DNA from: JAIWNK01 sp964453115
GTDB lineage: Bacteria > Chloroflexota > Anaerolineae > Anaerolineales > Anaerolineaceae
Length of the DNA stretch: 64,000 nucleotides
Direction of reading: 5' to 3'
Assembly: GCA_964453115.1 (NCBI GenBank)
Contig: CAYVRT010000017.1
Span: 1 to 64,000 of the forward strand
This document shows positions 17,737 to 26,552 of this stretch, piece after piece; the first letter of the stretch is position 1; every line of letters starts with the position of its first letter. Position numbers and translations under genes: made by a program. The notes beneath the pieces are model-generated. The model did not search any database and was not told where the DNA came from. It worked only from the letters and a program-made list of their open reading frames with translations.

Positions 17737-18231
17737 ATGCTGCCAATCCCCTTCCCCCCTGGCCCAGGGCAAGAATCGGTCTGGGAATATCCCCGGCCGC
17801 CGCGCCTGGAAGCAACGCCGCGCCGCCTTGAGGTGGTGTTTAATGGTGTCAAGATTGCAGATACGCAGCGCGGGCTGCGCGTGTTGGAAACCAGCCATCC
17901 GCCGGTCTATTACTTTCCTCCGGAAGACATTACGCATGGGGTGTTGATTCCCTTCAATCGTCGCACATTTTGCGAATGGAAGGGCGCTGCGCTCTATTAC
18001 ACGGTGCGGGTGGGGGAGCGCGAAGCGGTGGCGGCTGCCTGGTATTATCCGCAGCCGACCCTGCCGTTTGCGGCGCTGCGAGAGTATGTTGCCTTTTATC
18101 CGCAGCCGATGGATGAATGCCGGGTGGATGGTGAACGGGTTATTCCGCAGCCAGGGCAGTTCTATGGCGGTTGGATTACAGCCGACATTGTGGGGCCTTT
18201 TAAGGGTGAGCCGGGCAGCGCCGGCTGGTGA
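17737..18231 (+). CDS. DUF427 family protein
   Basis: A 164-residue protein whose core (about 28-125) matches DUF427: VVFNGVKIADTQRGLRVLE, HPPVYYFPPEDI, then TFCEWKGAALYYTV and AAWYYPQP. The family is small, beta-rich and of unknown function. Its stop overlaps the start of the first permease by 4 bases (GTGA), so it is transcribed and translated with the osmoprotectant transporter, which is an unusual association. Confidence 0.8.
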   Translation: MLPIPFPPGPGQESVWEYPRPPRLEATPRRLEVVFNGVKIADTQRGLRVLETSHPPVYYFPPEDITHGVLIPFNRRTFCEWKGAALYYTVRVGEREAVAAAWYYPQPTLPFAALREYVAFYPQPMDECRVDGERVIPQPGQFYGGWITADIVGPFKGEPGSAGW

Positions 18232-18875
18232 ATGCTTTGGAGACTTTGCAGCAGGCCTGGGGCTATTTTCTCAGCCGGCAGCCCGAGTTTTGGGGCGCGC
18301 TGGGTGAACACCTGAGCATGTCGGGGCTGGCGCTTGGCTTCAGCATTCTGGTGTGTGTGCCGCTGGGTGTTGCTTCGGCCCGTTGGCGGCGGTTTTCGCT
18401 GGCGGCGCTGGGCGTGGTGAATACGTTGCGTGTGGTGCCGAGCCTGGCGGTGTTGTTTTTGGTCATTCCATTGCTGGGCCTCAGCCGCTGGGCAGCGGTT
18501 TTTGCGCTGATTTTGCTGGCCATGCCGCCGGTGTTGATTAACACCGATGCCGGTTTTCGCAGTGTGGATGGGGCGGTGCGCGAGGCGGCGCGCGGGATGG
18601 GCATGAGTCCGGTTCAGGTGCTGCAGCAGGTGGAACTGCCGCTTGCCATGCCATTGATTGTGACGGGGGTGCGTACGGCGGCGGTGGAGGTGATTGCCTC
18701 GGCGACGCTGGCCGCATTTGTTGGCAGCGGCGGGCTTGGCATCTACATCACGCGCGGGTTTGCTCTCTATGATGATGCAATCTTGATGGTCGGCGCCATT
18801 CCGGTGGCGCTTTTGGCCTTGTTCCTCGAAGGCAGCCTGGGATGGCTGCAAATCCGGCTTCAAGCGCCGGGCTAA
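18228..18875 (+). CDS. osmoprotectant-type ABC transporter permease (OpuCB-like)
   Basis: A 215-residue permease with about six membrane segments and the EAA-type loop VREAARGMGMSPVQVLQQVELPLAMPLI, which contacts the ATPase. LRVVPSLAVLFLVIPLLG and GSGGLGIYITRG are characteristic of glycine betaine/carnitine/choline permeases. The start is GTG 18228, in a 4-base overlap with the previous gene. Together with the genes at 18906, 19806 and 20762 it makes a complete OpuC-like system with two different permeases. Confidence 0.85.
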   Translation: MNALETLQQAWGYFLSRQPEFWGALGEHLSMSGLALGFSILVCVPLGVASARWRRFSLAALGVVNTLRVVPSLAVLFLVIPLLGLSRWAAVFALILLAMPPVLINTDAGFRSVDGAVREAARGMGMSPVQVLQQVELPLAMPLIVTGVRTAAVEVIASATLAAFVGSGGLGIYITRGFALYDDAILMVGAIPVALLALFLEGSLGWLQIRLQAPG

Positions 18876-18905
18876 ACCATTTGTTTGGATTCGGAGGAGG
18901 TAGAA

Positions 18906-19805
18906 ATGAGTACGCTACGTGTTTCTCGTTTGTTGGCGGCCCTGGTGCTGCTCTCCATCCTGCTTTCGGCCTGCACGGGTGGAGCGGATCAGAAGGTAAT
19001 CCGTGTTGGTTCAAAGGACTTCACCGAGCAGTTCATTTTGGGCGAAATGTATGCTCTGGTGCTGGAAAATGCGGGCTTCAAGGTGGAGCGGAGACTCAAC
19101 CTGGGGGCAACGCCGGTGGCGCAAAAGGCGCTCGAAAATGGTGAAATTGACCTCTACCCGGAATATACCGGAACGGGGTTGCTGACGGTTCTCAAATTGC
19201 CGGTGCAGACGGATGCCAGGATGGTGTATGAGATGGTGGCGTCGCAGTACCTCTCGCGCTATAACCTGGTCTGGCTGACGCCTGCTCCATTCAACAACAC
19301 GCAGGCGCTTGCCATGCCGCGCGCCCGCGCCGCCGAGCTTGGCATTGTCACCTTCTCGGATATGGTGGCACAGGCCGATCAGTTGATTATGGTTGGCCCA
19401 CCCGAATTTCAGGAGCGCGAGGATGGCCTGCCGGGGATTAAGGCCAAGTATGGCGATTTTGAACTCAAGGAGTACAAATCGCTCGACCCTGGGCTGCGCT
19501 ATCAGGCGTTGAAGGAGGGCAAGGCTGATATCACAGTCGCTTTTGGCACGGATGGCGAGATTGCTGCCTATGATTTGGTGGTGTTGCAGGATGATAAGGG
19601 CCTTTTCCCACCTTATCAGGTTTCGCCGGTGGTGCGCAAGCAGGTGCTGGATGATCACCCCGAGGTGACGGCGGTGCTGAATGCCGTTTCGGAGCGCCTG
19701 ACGGATGATGTGATGCAAACGTTGAACTATGAGGTCAGTGGCAAACAGCGCGAGCCGGCTGATGTGGCGCGCGAATTCTTGCAGCAACAAGGACTGATTC
19801 CCTAG
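18906..19805 (+). CDS. osmoprotectant ABC transporter substrate-binding lipoprotein (OpuCC/ProX-like)
   Basis: A 299-residue lipoprotein with lipobox LLSAC (Cys23). The mature part is an OpuAC/ProX-type binding protein: VIRVGSKDFTEQFILGEM at the start, EIDLYPEYTGTGL, and further ADITVAFGTDG. These are typical of quaternary-ammonium (betaine, choline, carnitine) binders. Start: ATG 18906 with GGAGGAGG upstream; a longer in-frame start at 18885 would spoil the signal peptide. The ATPase gene begins directly after the stop. Confidence 0.87.
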   Translation: MSTLRVSRLLAALVLLSILLSACTGGADQKVIRVGSKDFTEQFILGEMYALVLENAGFKVERRLNLGATPVAQKALENGEIDLYPEYTGTGLLTVLKLPVQTDARMVYEMVASQYLSRYNLVWLTPAPFNNTQALAMPRARAAELGIVTFSDMVAQADQLIMVGPPEFQEREDGLPGIKAKYGDFELKEYKSLDPGLRYQALKEGKADITVAFGTDGEIAAYDLVVLQDDKGLFPPYQVSPVVRKQVLDDHPEVTAVLNAVSERLTDDVMQTLNYEVSGKQREPADVAREFLQQQGLIP

Positions 19806-20765
19806 ATGAATGGCATTCGCTTTGAGCAGGTCAGCAAAACCTATCCCAACAGCACTGCACCAGCGGTAGATCAGGTGAGCCTGGAGGCGTTGCCCGGGCT
19901 GTTTGTGGTGCTGTTGGGGCCTTCTGGCTGCGGCAAAACGACCTTGCTCAAGATGGTGAACCGTTTGCAGGAGCCAAATGCCGGGCGGGTGCTGTTGGAT
20001 GGGGTGGATGTGCGCAGCCTGGAAGTGACGGCCCTGCGGCGGCGGATTGGGTATGTGATTCAGCAGGTGGGGTTGTTCCCACACATGACCGTGGCGCAAA
20101 ACATTGCTGTGGTGCCAGATTTGTTGGGCTGGCCGCGCCCCCGCATTCAGGCGCGGGTTGAGGAATTGCTCGAGATGGTGCATTTGCCGCTCGACTTTCG
20201 CTCGCGTTACCCGGCCCAGCTTTCGGGTGGACAGCAGCAGCGGGTTGGGCTGGCGCGCGCCCTGGCAGCAGACCCAGAAGTGTTGTTGATGGATGAGCCA
20301 TTTGGGGCAATTGATGCCATTACCCGTGCTAGCCTGCAAGAGCAATTGCTGGAGTTGCAGCGTCGCTTGCGCAAGACGATTCTGTTTGTGACGCATGATG
20401 TGGATGAGGCATTGCGCCTGGCGGATGAGATTGCGGTGCTGCGTCAGGGACGCCTGGTGCAAATGGACACACCGTGCGGGTTGCTTAACCGTCCGGCAGA
20501 TGACTTCATCCGTCAACTGTTGAACAGCGATGACCGGGTGCGGCAGATTGGGTTAATACGCGTTGAGGCGGTGATGACGCCCTTGCCCGCCCAGGGTGCG
20601 CCGCCGGGGCAGCCTGAGATTGGATTGGGGCAGGATTTGCGTCAGGTGCTTTCGCTGATGCTGCGCCCCGATGTGCAGGCGGTGACGGTGATGGAGCAGG
20701 GACGCCCGATTGGACAGGTGACGTTTGAGGCGTTGCGCGCTGTTGGTTGCGAGCAGACGAGATGA
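19806..20765 (+). CDS. osmoprotectant ABC transporter ATP-binding protein (OpuCA-like)
   Basis: A 319-residue ATPase. Walker A GPSGCGKT at 38-45, Q-loop around YVIQQVGLFPHM, signature LSGGQQQR from residue 139, Walker B LLMDEPFGAID and the switch His in FVTHDVDEA. The roughly 80 C-terminal residues correspond to a CBS-type region, found in OpuCA/ProV ATPases for ionic-strength sensing; here it looks short, with one CBS-like unit. The ATG immediately follows the upstream stop; its own stop overlaps the next start (ATGA). Confidence 0.9.
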   Translation: MNGIRFEQVSKTYPNSTAPAVDQVSLEALPGLFVVLLGPSGCGKTTLLKMVNRLQEPNAGRVLLDGVDVRSLEVTALRRRIGYVIQQVGLFPHMTVAQNIAVVPDLLGWPRPRIQARVEELLEMVHLPLDFRSRYPAQLSGGQQQRVGLARALAADPEVLLMDEPFGAIDAITRASLQEQLLELQRRLRKTILFVTHDVDEALRLADEIAVLRQGRLVQMDTPCGLLNRPADDFIRQLLNSDDRVRQIGLIRVEAVMTPLPAQGAPPGQPEIGLGQDLRQVLSLMLRPDVQAVTVMEQGRPIGQVTFEALRAVGCEQTR

Positions 20766-21376
20766 GGTTCCTTTTCCAATACCCGGAGGTTGTGTTGCGC
20801 CTGTTCGGGCAGCATTTGGCGGTGACGCTGACGGCCTTGCTGATTGCTTCTGCCATTGCCTTGCCCTTGGGGTGGGCGCTCTACCGTTGGCCGCGCTGGC
20901 GCGGCCCAGTGCTGGGCTTTTTGGGGGTGCTGTATACCATTCCTAGCCTGGCGTTGATGATTCTGTTGCTGCCGCTCTTTGGCCTGAATGCCCGTTCTGT
21001 GGTCGTGGCGCTGATTCTCTATTGTCAGGTGATTTTGGTGCGCAATGTGCTGACCGGTTTGCGCGAAGTGGACCCGGCGGCTTTGGAGGCGGCGCGTGGT
21101 ATGGGGATGAACCCGGCGCAGGTGGTCTGGCGGGTGCAGTTGCCGCTCGCCCTGCCAGCCATTTTGGCTGGTGTGCGGCTGGCTGCGATTATCACGGTGG
21201 CAATTGCCACCATTGGAGCAAGGTTTGGGTCGGGCGGCCTGGGCGTGCTGCTGTTTGACGGGGTGGCCCAGAACCGCCCGGATAAAATTTTTTTGGGTGC
21301 GCTGCTTGTTTCTGTGCTGGCGTTGATCTTTCAGGTTGGGCTGCTGCGCCTTGAGCGTCGGCTGCGCCCGCAGTGA
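20762..21376 (+). CDS. osmoprotectant-type ABC transporter permease, second subunit
   Basis: A 204-residue permease similar to the one at 18228, with LYTIPSLALMILLLPLFGLN, the EAA loop LEAARGMGMNPAQVVWRVQLPLALP and GSGGLGVLLFDG. The start is ATG 20762, in a 4-base ATGA overlap with the ATPase stop. It closes the operon. There is no terminator: its stop lies only 3 bases from the stop of the convergent truncated lipoprotein gene. Confidence 0.85.
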   Translation: MRFLFQYPEVVLRLFGQHLAVTLTALLIASAIALPLGWALYRWPRWRGPVLGFLGVLYTIPSLALMILLLPLFGLNARSVVVALILYCQVILVRNVLTGLREVDPAALEAARGMGMNPAQVVWRVQLPLALPAILAGVRLAAIITVAIATIGARFGSGGLGVLLFDGVAQNRPDKIFLGALLVSVLALIFQVGLLRLERRLRPQ

Positions 21377-21379
21377 GTT

Positions 21380-22222
21380 CTACTTCCAGGCAAATTCCAG
21401 GCCGTCGCCTGGGATGGTGCCCCAATAGCTGCTGTTGGGTACCAGCACCAGGCCAGCATCGTTCCATGCGCCAATTTGATATTTGCCGCTCCCAATGGCG
21501 CTGCCTTGCAGGGTGCCATAGGTTTCGCCCTGCGTGGTCAGTACGTCGGTTTGGATCAGGACAAAGGCCGGCTGGGCAAGAATCTTGAGCAGGTCGGGTT
21601 CCTGGCGGCTGAGGTGAATCAACACAGTCAGGTTATCCACTTTTTCGATGCCATCAAAATTGCTCTTGGGCATGTCTTTGTCATCCATCTCGCCGCGGAA
21701 GCCTTTGAACGCTGCCAACCAGGCCTCGTAGCTGCCCTTGCCGCGCAAGGGGTCTTTGGGGTCGAACCAGCGGTTGAAGTTTGCCAGGACGAGATCGGCG
21801 GTGAGTGTGCTGCCATCGTGGAATTTGACATCGGGGCGCAGGTAGAAGATGTAATCCAGGCCGTCATCGGATACTTCCCAGCGTGTTGCGAGTGCGGCTT
21901 CGGGTTCTCCGCTGCTGCTCAGGCTGACGAGACCTTCGTACAGGTAACCACTAATTAACAGCGAGTCGGCATCCTGCGTGATGGCGGGGTCGAGCTTGAG
22001 GTCGCGGTTGACGGGCGGCATGGTGGTGAGTGGGCCGCTGAAGGGCAGCGGGGTGGCTGTGGGCGGGGTTTGGATTGCTGGCTGGGTTGGCGACTGAACA
22101 GGCGGTTGGGTGGGTGGAACCCCCTGGGTGGGGGTTGGGGTGGTTTCGTTGCAGGCAGTGAATGCCAGGCTGAGCAAAATCAGCAGGATGAACATACGTA
22201 AAACGGCAGAACGAGATTTCAT
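21380..22222 (-). CDS. truncated SBP_bac_5-type (oligopeptide) binding lipoprotein
   Basis: A 280-residue lipoprotein (lipobox FTAC) with a Thr/Pro/Gln linker (about 25-62), then the N-terminal part of a family-5 solute-binding protein: DADSLLISGYLYEGLVSL, FYLRPDVKFHDGSTLTADLV and GSGKYQIGAWNDAG. The family is normally about 500 residues; this one stops just after the SYWGTIP segment, so lobe II and the end of lobe I are missing. It is either a remnant of a deletion at the junction with the osmoprotectant operon, or a real short protein. No downstream frame restores the missing part. The promoter and ribosome binding site look intact. Confidence 0.65.
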   Translation of the reverse strand: MKSRSAVLRMFILLILLSLAFTACNETTPTPTQGVPPTQPPVQSPTQPAIQTPPTATPLPFSGPLTTMPPVNRDLKLDPAITQDADSLLISGYLYEGLVSLSSSGEPEAALATRWEVSDDGLDYIFYLRPDVKFHDGSTLTADLVLANFNRWFDPKDPLRGKGSYEAWLAAFKGFRGEMDDKDMPKSNFDGIEKVDNLTVLIHLSRQEPDLLKILAQPAFVLIQTDVLTTQGETYGTLQGSAIGSGKYQIGAWNDAGLVLVPNSSYWGTIPGDGLEFAWK

Positions 22223-22261
22223 TGGGGCTTCCTTCCTGGGAGAGAATGCGCCGTTGGGCGC

Positions 22262-22290
22262 TTGTTTATCATTATGATAATAGATATAAT
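22262..22290 (+). promoter_or_regulatory. plus-strand promoter for the giant double-cyclase gene
   Basis: TTGTTT (22262-22267) and TATAAT (22285-22290) with a 17-base spacer. The two face-to-face promoters share the same AT-rich 40 bases, so occupancy should be mutually exclusive. Confidence 0.55.
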
Positions 22291-22301
22291 GAGTCTGTCA
22301 A
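22274..22301 (-). promoter_or_regulatory. minus-strand promoter for the truncated binding protein
   Basis: On the minus strand TTGACA (22296-22301) and TATCAT (22274-22279) are 16 bases apart, about 50 bases before the ATG at 22222. It overlaps the divergent plus-strand promoter at 22262-22290. Confidence 0.65.
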
Positions 22302-22313
22302 TACCAGAAACTC

Positions 22314-25300
22314 ATGAATCCAGAAACTCCCTCCAATCCACCCCCTTCTACCCCCCGTCCGCGCCGCTCACTGGCCGATTTAACCGATGCGTTGAGCGAA
22401 ACGCCTGCAAAGACCGAGGCCCCGGACGGGCGTCCGCGTCGTTCGCTGTCTGATGTTGTTTCGGCGCTGGATGAGGTGAGCCGTGCTGAGCCGCCGCCGC
22501 CGCTCAATCCATTGGCGGATTTGACGCCTGCCGCTCGCCCGCGCCGCTCGCTGGCTGACCTGACAGCCGCCTTGCAAACCGAGGCGGAGGCGGCCCCGGC
22601 GCAACCGGTTGAAGCGAGCGCTGAGCCGCCGATTGTTTTGCCGGAGCGTTTGCAGCGCTATTTGCCGCCCGACCTGTGGCGTAAAATCAATGGTTCTGCT
22701 CCACAGCAGGCCGATTGGACGGCTGCGCTGGAATATTTGCGCTCGCTGCTCTATCAGGTGTCAACCTTCATCCCCGGCCATGTGGTGCAGGAAAAGCTGA
22801 ACCGCCCGGTTGCCGGGCTGGTGAGTGGGCGCATGGTGGGGGGCAGCCTGCTCTTCACCGATGTGAGCGGCTTTACGGCGCTTGCGGAGCGCCTGGCTGT
22901 TTTGGGGCAGGAGGGGGCCGAGCGCCTGACCTATCACATTAATGAGTTTTTCTCGCAGATGATTGACATCATTGCTGCCTCAAATGGGATTTTGCTCAAG
23001 TTTGCGGGTGATGCAACGCTGGTCTACTTTCCGGAGCAGGACGAGAATCGGCAGGCCGGGTTTGCGGTGCGGGCTGCGCAGCGTATGTTGCGCTCGGTGA
23101 AGAAATTTTCCAGCATTCAAACGCCGGGGGGTGGCTCGGTCAGTTTGCGGATGAAAATTGGCGTTGCGACGGGGCGTTTCTTGATGGCGAGCATTGGCTC
23201 AGCCGAGCGCATGGAATACATTGTCCTCGGCGATGTGGTTGAGCGCACCCTGGCGTGCGAAGGGGCGGGCGCGGCCGGGCTGCTGGTGGTGGATACGCCG
23301 ACTCTTCAGGCTGTGGAAGTGAGTGGTGCGGCGTCCCCGCGCGCTCCGGGCCTCTATGCCCTGCCGCTGCCGCCAGAAAAAGACCTGGATGATTTTGAAA
23401 TTCGTGCCGATAAGCGCCGGGCGCGCGGCGTTTTGGCCTGGAGCGCTAACCCGCGCGAGCTGGTGGTGCAGATGGAGGCGGTGAAGCGTCAATTGGAAGC
23501 ATTGTTGCCTTACCTGGCGCCCGAATTGGCCGAGCAGGTGCTGGCACATGCACAACAGCGCCGGCTCTTCAGTCAGTTTCGCCCGACGACGGTCATGTTT
23601 GGCAATTTCTTTGGCCCGGAACAATTGCTGCGCCAATGGGGCGAGGATGGGGCAGCGCGCGTTACGCGCATTCTGAGTGCCTATTTTGAGGCAATGAATG
23701 GCATTCTGGTTCGTTTTGGCGGCATGGTCAGCCGCATTGACCCGTACAACAAAGGCACCAAACTGCTTGCCTTGTTTGGGGCGCCAATTAGCCATGAGGA
23801 TGATGCCCGTCGGGCGGTGAGCGCGGCGCTGGCAATGACGGCTGAGCTGGAAGCGCTCAACCGTCAATGGGTGCGGCAATATGCTCGTTACTTGCCGGAT
23901 GAATTGCGGCAGGGGCCGCTGCTGCAACACCGCCTGGGCATTACGCAGGGGCGCACCTTTGCCGGGCAGGTTGGCACAACCAACCGCCGTGAGTACACGG
24001 TCATGGGGGATGAGGTGAACCTTTCGGCGCGCTTGATGAGCGCGGGCGGTGCGGCGCAGGTGCTGGTCAGTCAGCCGGTGGTGGATGAGGCAGGTGAGCA
24101 TTTCGCCTTTACCGAGTTGCAGCCGGTGCGATTGAAGGGCAAGAGCAAGCCGGTGGCTGTTTATCAGGTGGATGGCACGCTGGAAGATGCCCTGTTGCGT
24201 CGCATTCAACAGCGCGACCCACTCTTTGGTCGGCAGGGGGAAGTGCAGCAGGCGGTGCAAATGCTGGAAAACGCATTGGCCGGACGCACGGCGGCGCTTT
24301 TGCTGCGCAGTGCGGTGGGCCTGGGCAAGAGCCATTTTGCCGATTCTGTGTTGCAAATTGCGTTACAACGCGGCATGCGCATTTTGCCAATTGCCTGCCG
24401 TGCTTATCAATCCGAAACACCCTATGCGGCCTGGGCGCTGTTGCTGCGCGGGCTGTGCAAAATTTCACCTGCCGACAAGCCCGAAACTCAGCATGAAAAA
24501 CTGGAGACCTGGCGGGCGGAGTGGAATTTGGGCATGGCAGATTTGCCGTTGTTGGCAGCTTTGATGGGCCTGGCGCCCCTCGCTGTTCAGCCCAGGCCTC
24601 AGGTTGAGCATTCGGCAACGGCTGGCGATTTGAGTCAGCTGGCGGCGGAACTGCGACGTGGGCAGTTTGGGCGGCGCGGGGCCGACCTTTCGGTTTTGCA
24701 GCGTTTCGATGCGCATCAGACTTCGGAAAGCGGCGACATTTTTCGCATTTCACCGGGGCAATTCAGCCGCGCCGAGCGGTTGCGCTTGCAGCGCGCCCTG
24801 GCGCAGGTTCTGGCCGGCCTGGCGGCGCGCACCCCGCTGGCCCTGTTTTTTGAAGACGCGCAATGGATGGATGAGGATTCGCAGGGTTTGCTGGCGGCCC
24901 TTTTGCAAGACCTGCCCGACAGTGCGTTGTTTGTCCTGGTTTCAACCCGTCAGGACTTGCCGCTTTTGGAGTCTCCAATGGTGCTGATGGATCTGAAACC
25001 GCTGGATGAGCAAGGCACGCTGGCGATTGTCACTGCCATTCTGGCGCAGGAACTGGCACAAATCATTCACAAGCAAAGCGGTGGCAGCCCGCTGTACGTG
25101 GAGGAAATTTCACGCTGGTTGCAACGCACGCGCAAGATTACAGCTGCCGATGTGCAGGCTACGCTGCAAAGCTCCGACATCCTCACCCGCCTGGTGCTGA
25201 GCGGGGTGGAGAGTCTGCCCGAAGCGCAGCGCGAGGTGTTGCGTGTGGCGGCTGTTGCGGGGGGAGATTTTCGCTCCAGCGAACTGAACGCTTTGCTTTC

Positions 25301-26537
25301 GACGACCTATGACCCGGTGACGCTGGATATGCACCTGCGCGCCCTGGTGATGGAGCGTTTTTTGCGCCTGGTGGAACGTGGCCCCGACCGTCGCTATGCT
25401 TTTCAACAAACGATTGTGCGCGAGACGCTGTATCAGACTTTGCCCTTTGCCCGACGGCGCGAACTGCACAAACGCCTGGCCGATTTTCAGGCCCGGGCGC
25501 TGACGGAGCGCTCTTCGCTGCGCGACCGCATGTCGGCCTTTTTGGATGCTGGCCTGGAGCGCAGCCCGGTGCTGGAAAATGAGGGGGTTGCCCAGCAATA
25601 TGAGCTGGCGCAGGTTTGGCCGCAGGCGGCTGAATTTTTGCTGCGCGCTGGCCGGGCGGCGCTTGAGCAATTGGCCTATGCCCGGGCGGCGGGTTGTTTC
25701 CTGCGCGCCCAGCAAGACCTGGCAAACCTGGCCCTGGATGAGATGAGCCTGCCGCTGCTGACGCTGCGCGCCCAGGCCTGTCAGGGACAGGGGGATGCTT
25801 TGCTCTTGCAGGGTGAGTTTGCGCCGGCGCTGACCGCCTTTGAGCAGGCGGCGACGGTTGCTGCTTTGCCTTTGACGGCTTTATCGCTGCGGTTGGGGGT
25901 GGCGCTGGCTGCCAATGGGCGTGGTGAGGAGGCAATGCAGCAGGTGCAGGCAGCCGAGCAGCCCGAAGACCTGGCCTGGTTGATTGCGCGAACCTGGCTG
26001 GCCTGGCGTTTTTCCGCACCCGACCTGGCCGGTTGGCTGGCAAAAAGCCGTGCCTTGCTGCCGGAAGGCGGCGCACCGCACCCGCTGCGCGCCCTGTTGG
26101 ATGATTTTGCGGGGGATTATGACCTGGCCCGTTCTGCTTACCGCACCCTGCGCCTGGACCTGGCTGCTGCGTTGGTTGCTGTGCGTTTCGGCGATGCTTT
26201 GCTGGCCGAGGATGACCCTGGCCTGGCGCTTGACCGCTATCAGGAGGCGAAAACAATCTTTGCTGTCGAAAAAGAGGTTTGTGGTCTGGCGCTGACAGCC
26301 TATCGCTGTGCTGAGGCGCACTGGCGCGCCGGGCAGGCCGAGTCAGCGCAGGCTGCTCTGCAAGAGGCGCTCGGGCTTTTGCCGGGTTGTCCACCTTCGG
26401 TGTTTGCCGAAGGGCGCGACCTGGTGCGGCAGGCGCTGCGCCGTGTGCAGGCGGCTGCCACAACCCGTTGGCCGCAGTGGCGTTGGCTGGCGTTTGATGA
26501 TTTGTTGCGCATCCGTCTGTTCTTTAAGCCCAATTGA
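22314..26537 (+). CDS. soluble-adenylyl-cyclase-like protein: two cyclase domains, ATPase, TPR
   Basis: A 1407-residue protein. Residues 1-95 are disordered and carry the motif RPRRSL followed by an acidic helix three times (15-20, 40-45, 75-80). Cyclase domain 1 (about 170-360) keeps both metal Asp residues (Asp183 in FTDVSGF, Asp233 in FAGDATLVYF). Cyclase domain 2 (about 425-610) has MFGNFFG and YNKGTK at those positions, so the metal ligands are lost, while MGDEVNLSAR keeps the Asn/Arg. The pair therefore resembles the catalytic/pseudo-catalytic pairing of mammalian soluble adenylyl cyclase. A STAND-type ATPase follows (P-loop SAVGLGKS, first Gly replaced; Walker B LALFFEDAQWMD), then TPR-like helices. 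The next gene encodes a cyclic-nucleotide-binding protein. Confidence 0.85.
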   Translation: MNPETPSNPPPSTPRPRRSLADLTDALSETPAKTEAPDGRPRRSLSDVVSALDEVSRAEPPPPLNPLADLTPAARPRRSLADLTAALQTEAEAAPAQPVEASAEPPIVLPERLQRYLPPDLWRKINGSAPQQADWTAALEYLRSLLYQVSTFIPGHVVQEKLNRPVAGLVSGRMVGGSLLFTDVSGFTALAERLAVLGQEGAERLTYHINEFFSQMIDIIAASNGILLKFAGDATLVYFPEQDENRQAGFAVRAAQRMLRSVKKFSSIQTPGGGSVSLRMKIGVATGRFLMASIGSAERMEYIVLGDVVERTLACEGAGAAGLLVVDTPTLQAVEVSGAASPRAPGLYALPLPPEKDLDDFEIRADKRRARGVLAWSANPRELVVQMEAVKRQLEALLPYLAPELAEQVLAHAQQRRLFSQFRPTTVMFGNFFGPEQLLRQWGEDGAARVTRILSAYFEAMNGILVRFGGMVSRIDPYNKGTKLLALFGAPISHEDDARRAVSAALAMTAELEALNRQWVRQYARYLPDELRQGPLLQHRLGITQGRTFAGQVGTTNRREYTVMGDEVNLSARLMSAGGAAQVLVSQPVVDEAGEHFAFTELQPVRLKGKSKPVAVYQVDGTLEDALLRRIQQRDPLFGRQGEVQQAVQMLENALAGRTAALLLRSAVGLGKSHFADSVLQIALQRGMRILPIACRAYQSETPYAAWALLLRGLCKISPADKPETQHEKLETWRAEWNLGMADLPLLAALMGLAPLAVQPRPQVEHSATAGDLSQLAAELRRGQFGRRGADLSVLQRFDAHQTSESGDIFRISPGQFSRAERLRLQRALAQVLAGLAARTPLALFFEDAQWMDEDSQGLLAALLQDLPDSALFVLVSTRQDLPLLESPMVLMDLKPLDEQGTLAIVTAILAQELAQIIHKQSGGSPLYVEEISRWLQRTRKITAADVQATLQSSDILTRLVLSGVESLPEAQREVLRVAAVAGGDFRSSELNALLSTTYDPVTLDMHLRALVMERFLRLVERGPDRRYAFQQTIVRETLYQTLPFARRRELHKRLADFQARALTERSSLRDRMSAFLDAGLERSPVLENEGVAQQYELAQVWPQAAEFLLRAGRAALEQLAYARAAGCFLRAQQDLANLALDEMSLPLLTLRAQACQGQGDALLLQGEFAPALTAFEQAATVAALPLTALSLRLGVALAANGRGEEAMQQVQAAEQPEDLAWLIARTWLAWRFSAPDLAGWLAKSRALLPEGGAPHPLRALLDDFAGDYDLARSAYRTLRLDLAAALVAVRFGDALLAEDDPGLALDRYQEAKTIFAVEKEVCGLALTAYRCAEAHWRAGQAESAQAALQEALGLLPGCPPSVFAEGRDLVRQALRRVQAAATTRWPQWRWLAFDDLLRIRLFFKPN

Positions 26538-26552
26538 CGAAGAGGAAACCCT

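Noticed and set aside
21380..22222. Frameshift explaining the short binding protein
   Set aside because: No continuation of the family (lobe II motifs) was found in any frame downstream on the minus strand; that DNA is the well-conserved permease gene on the other strand.
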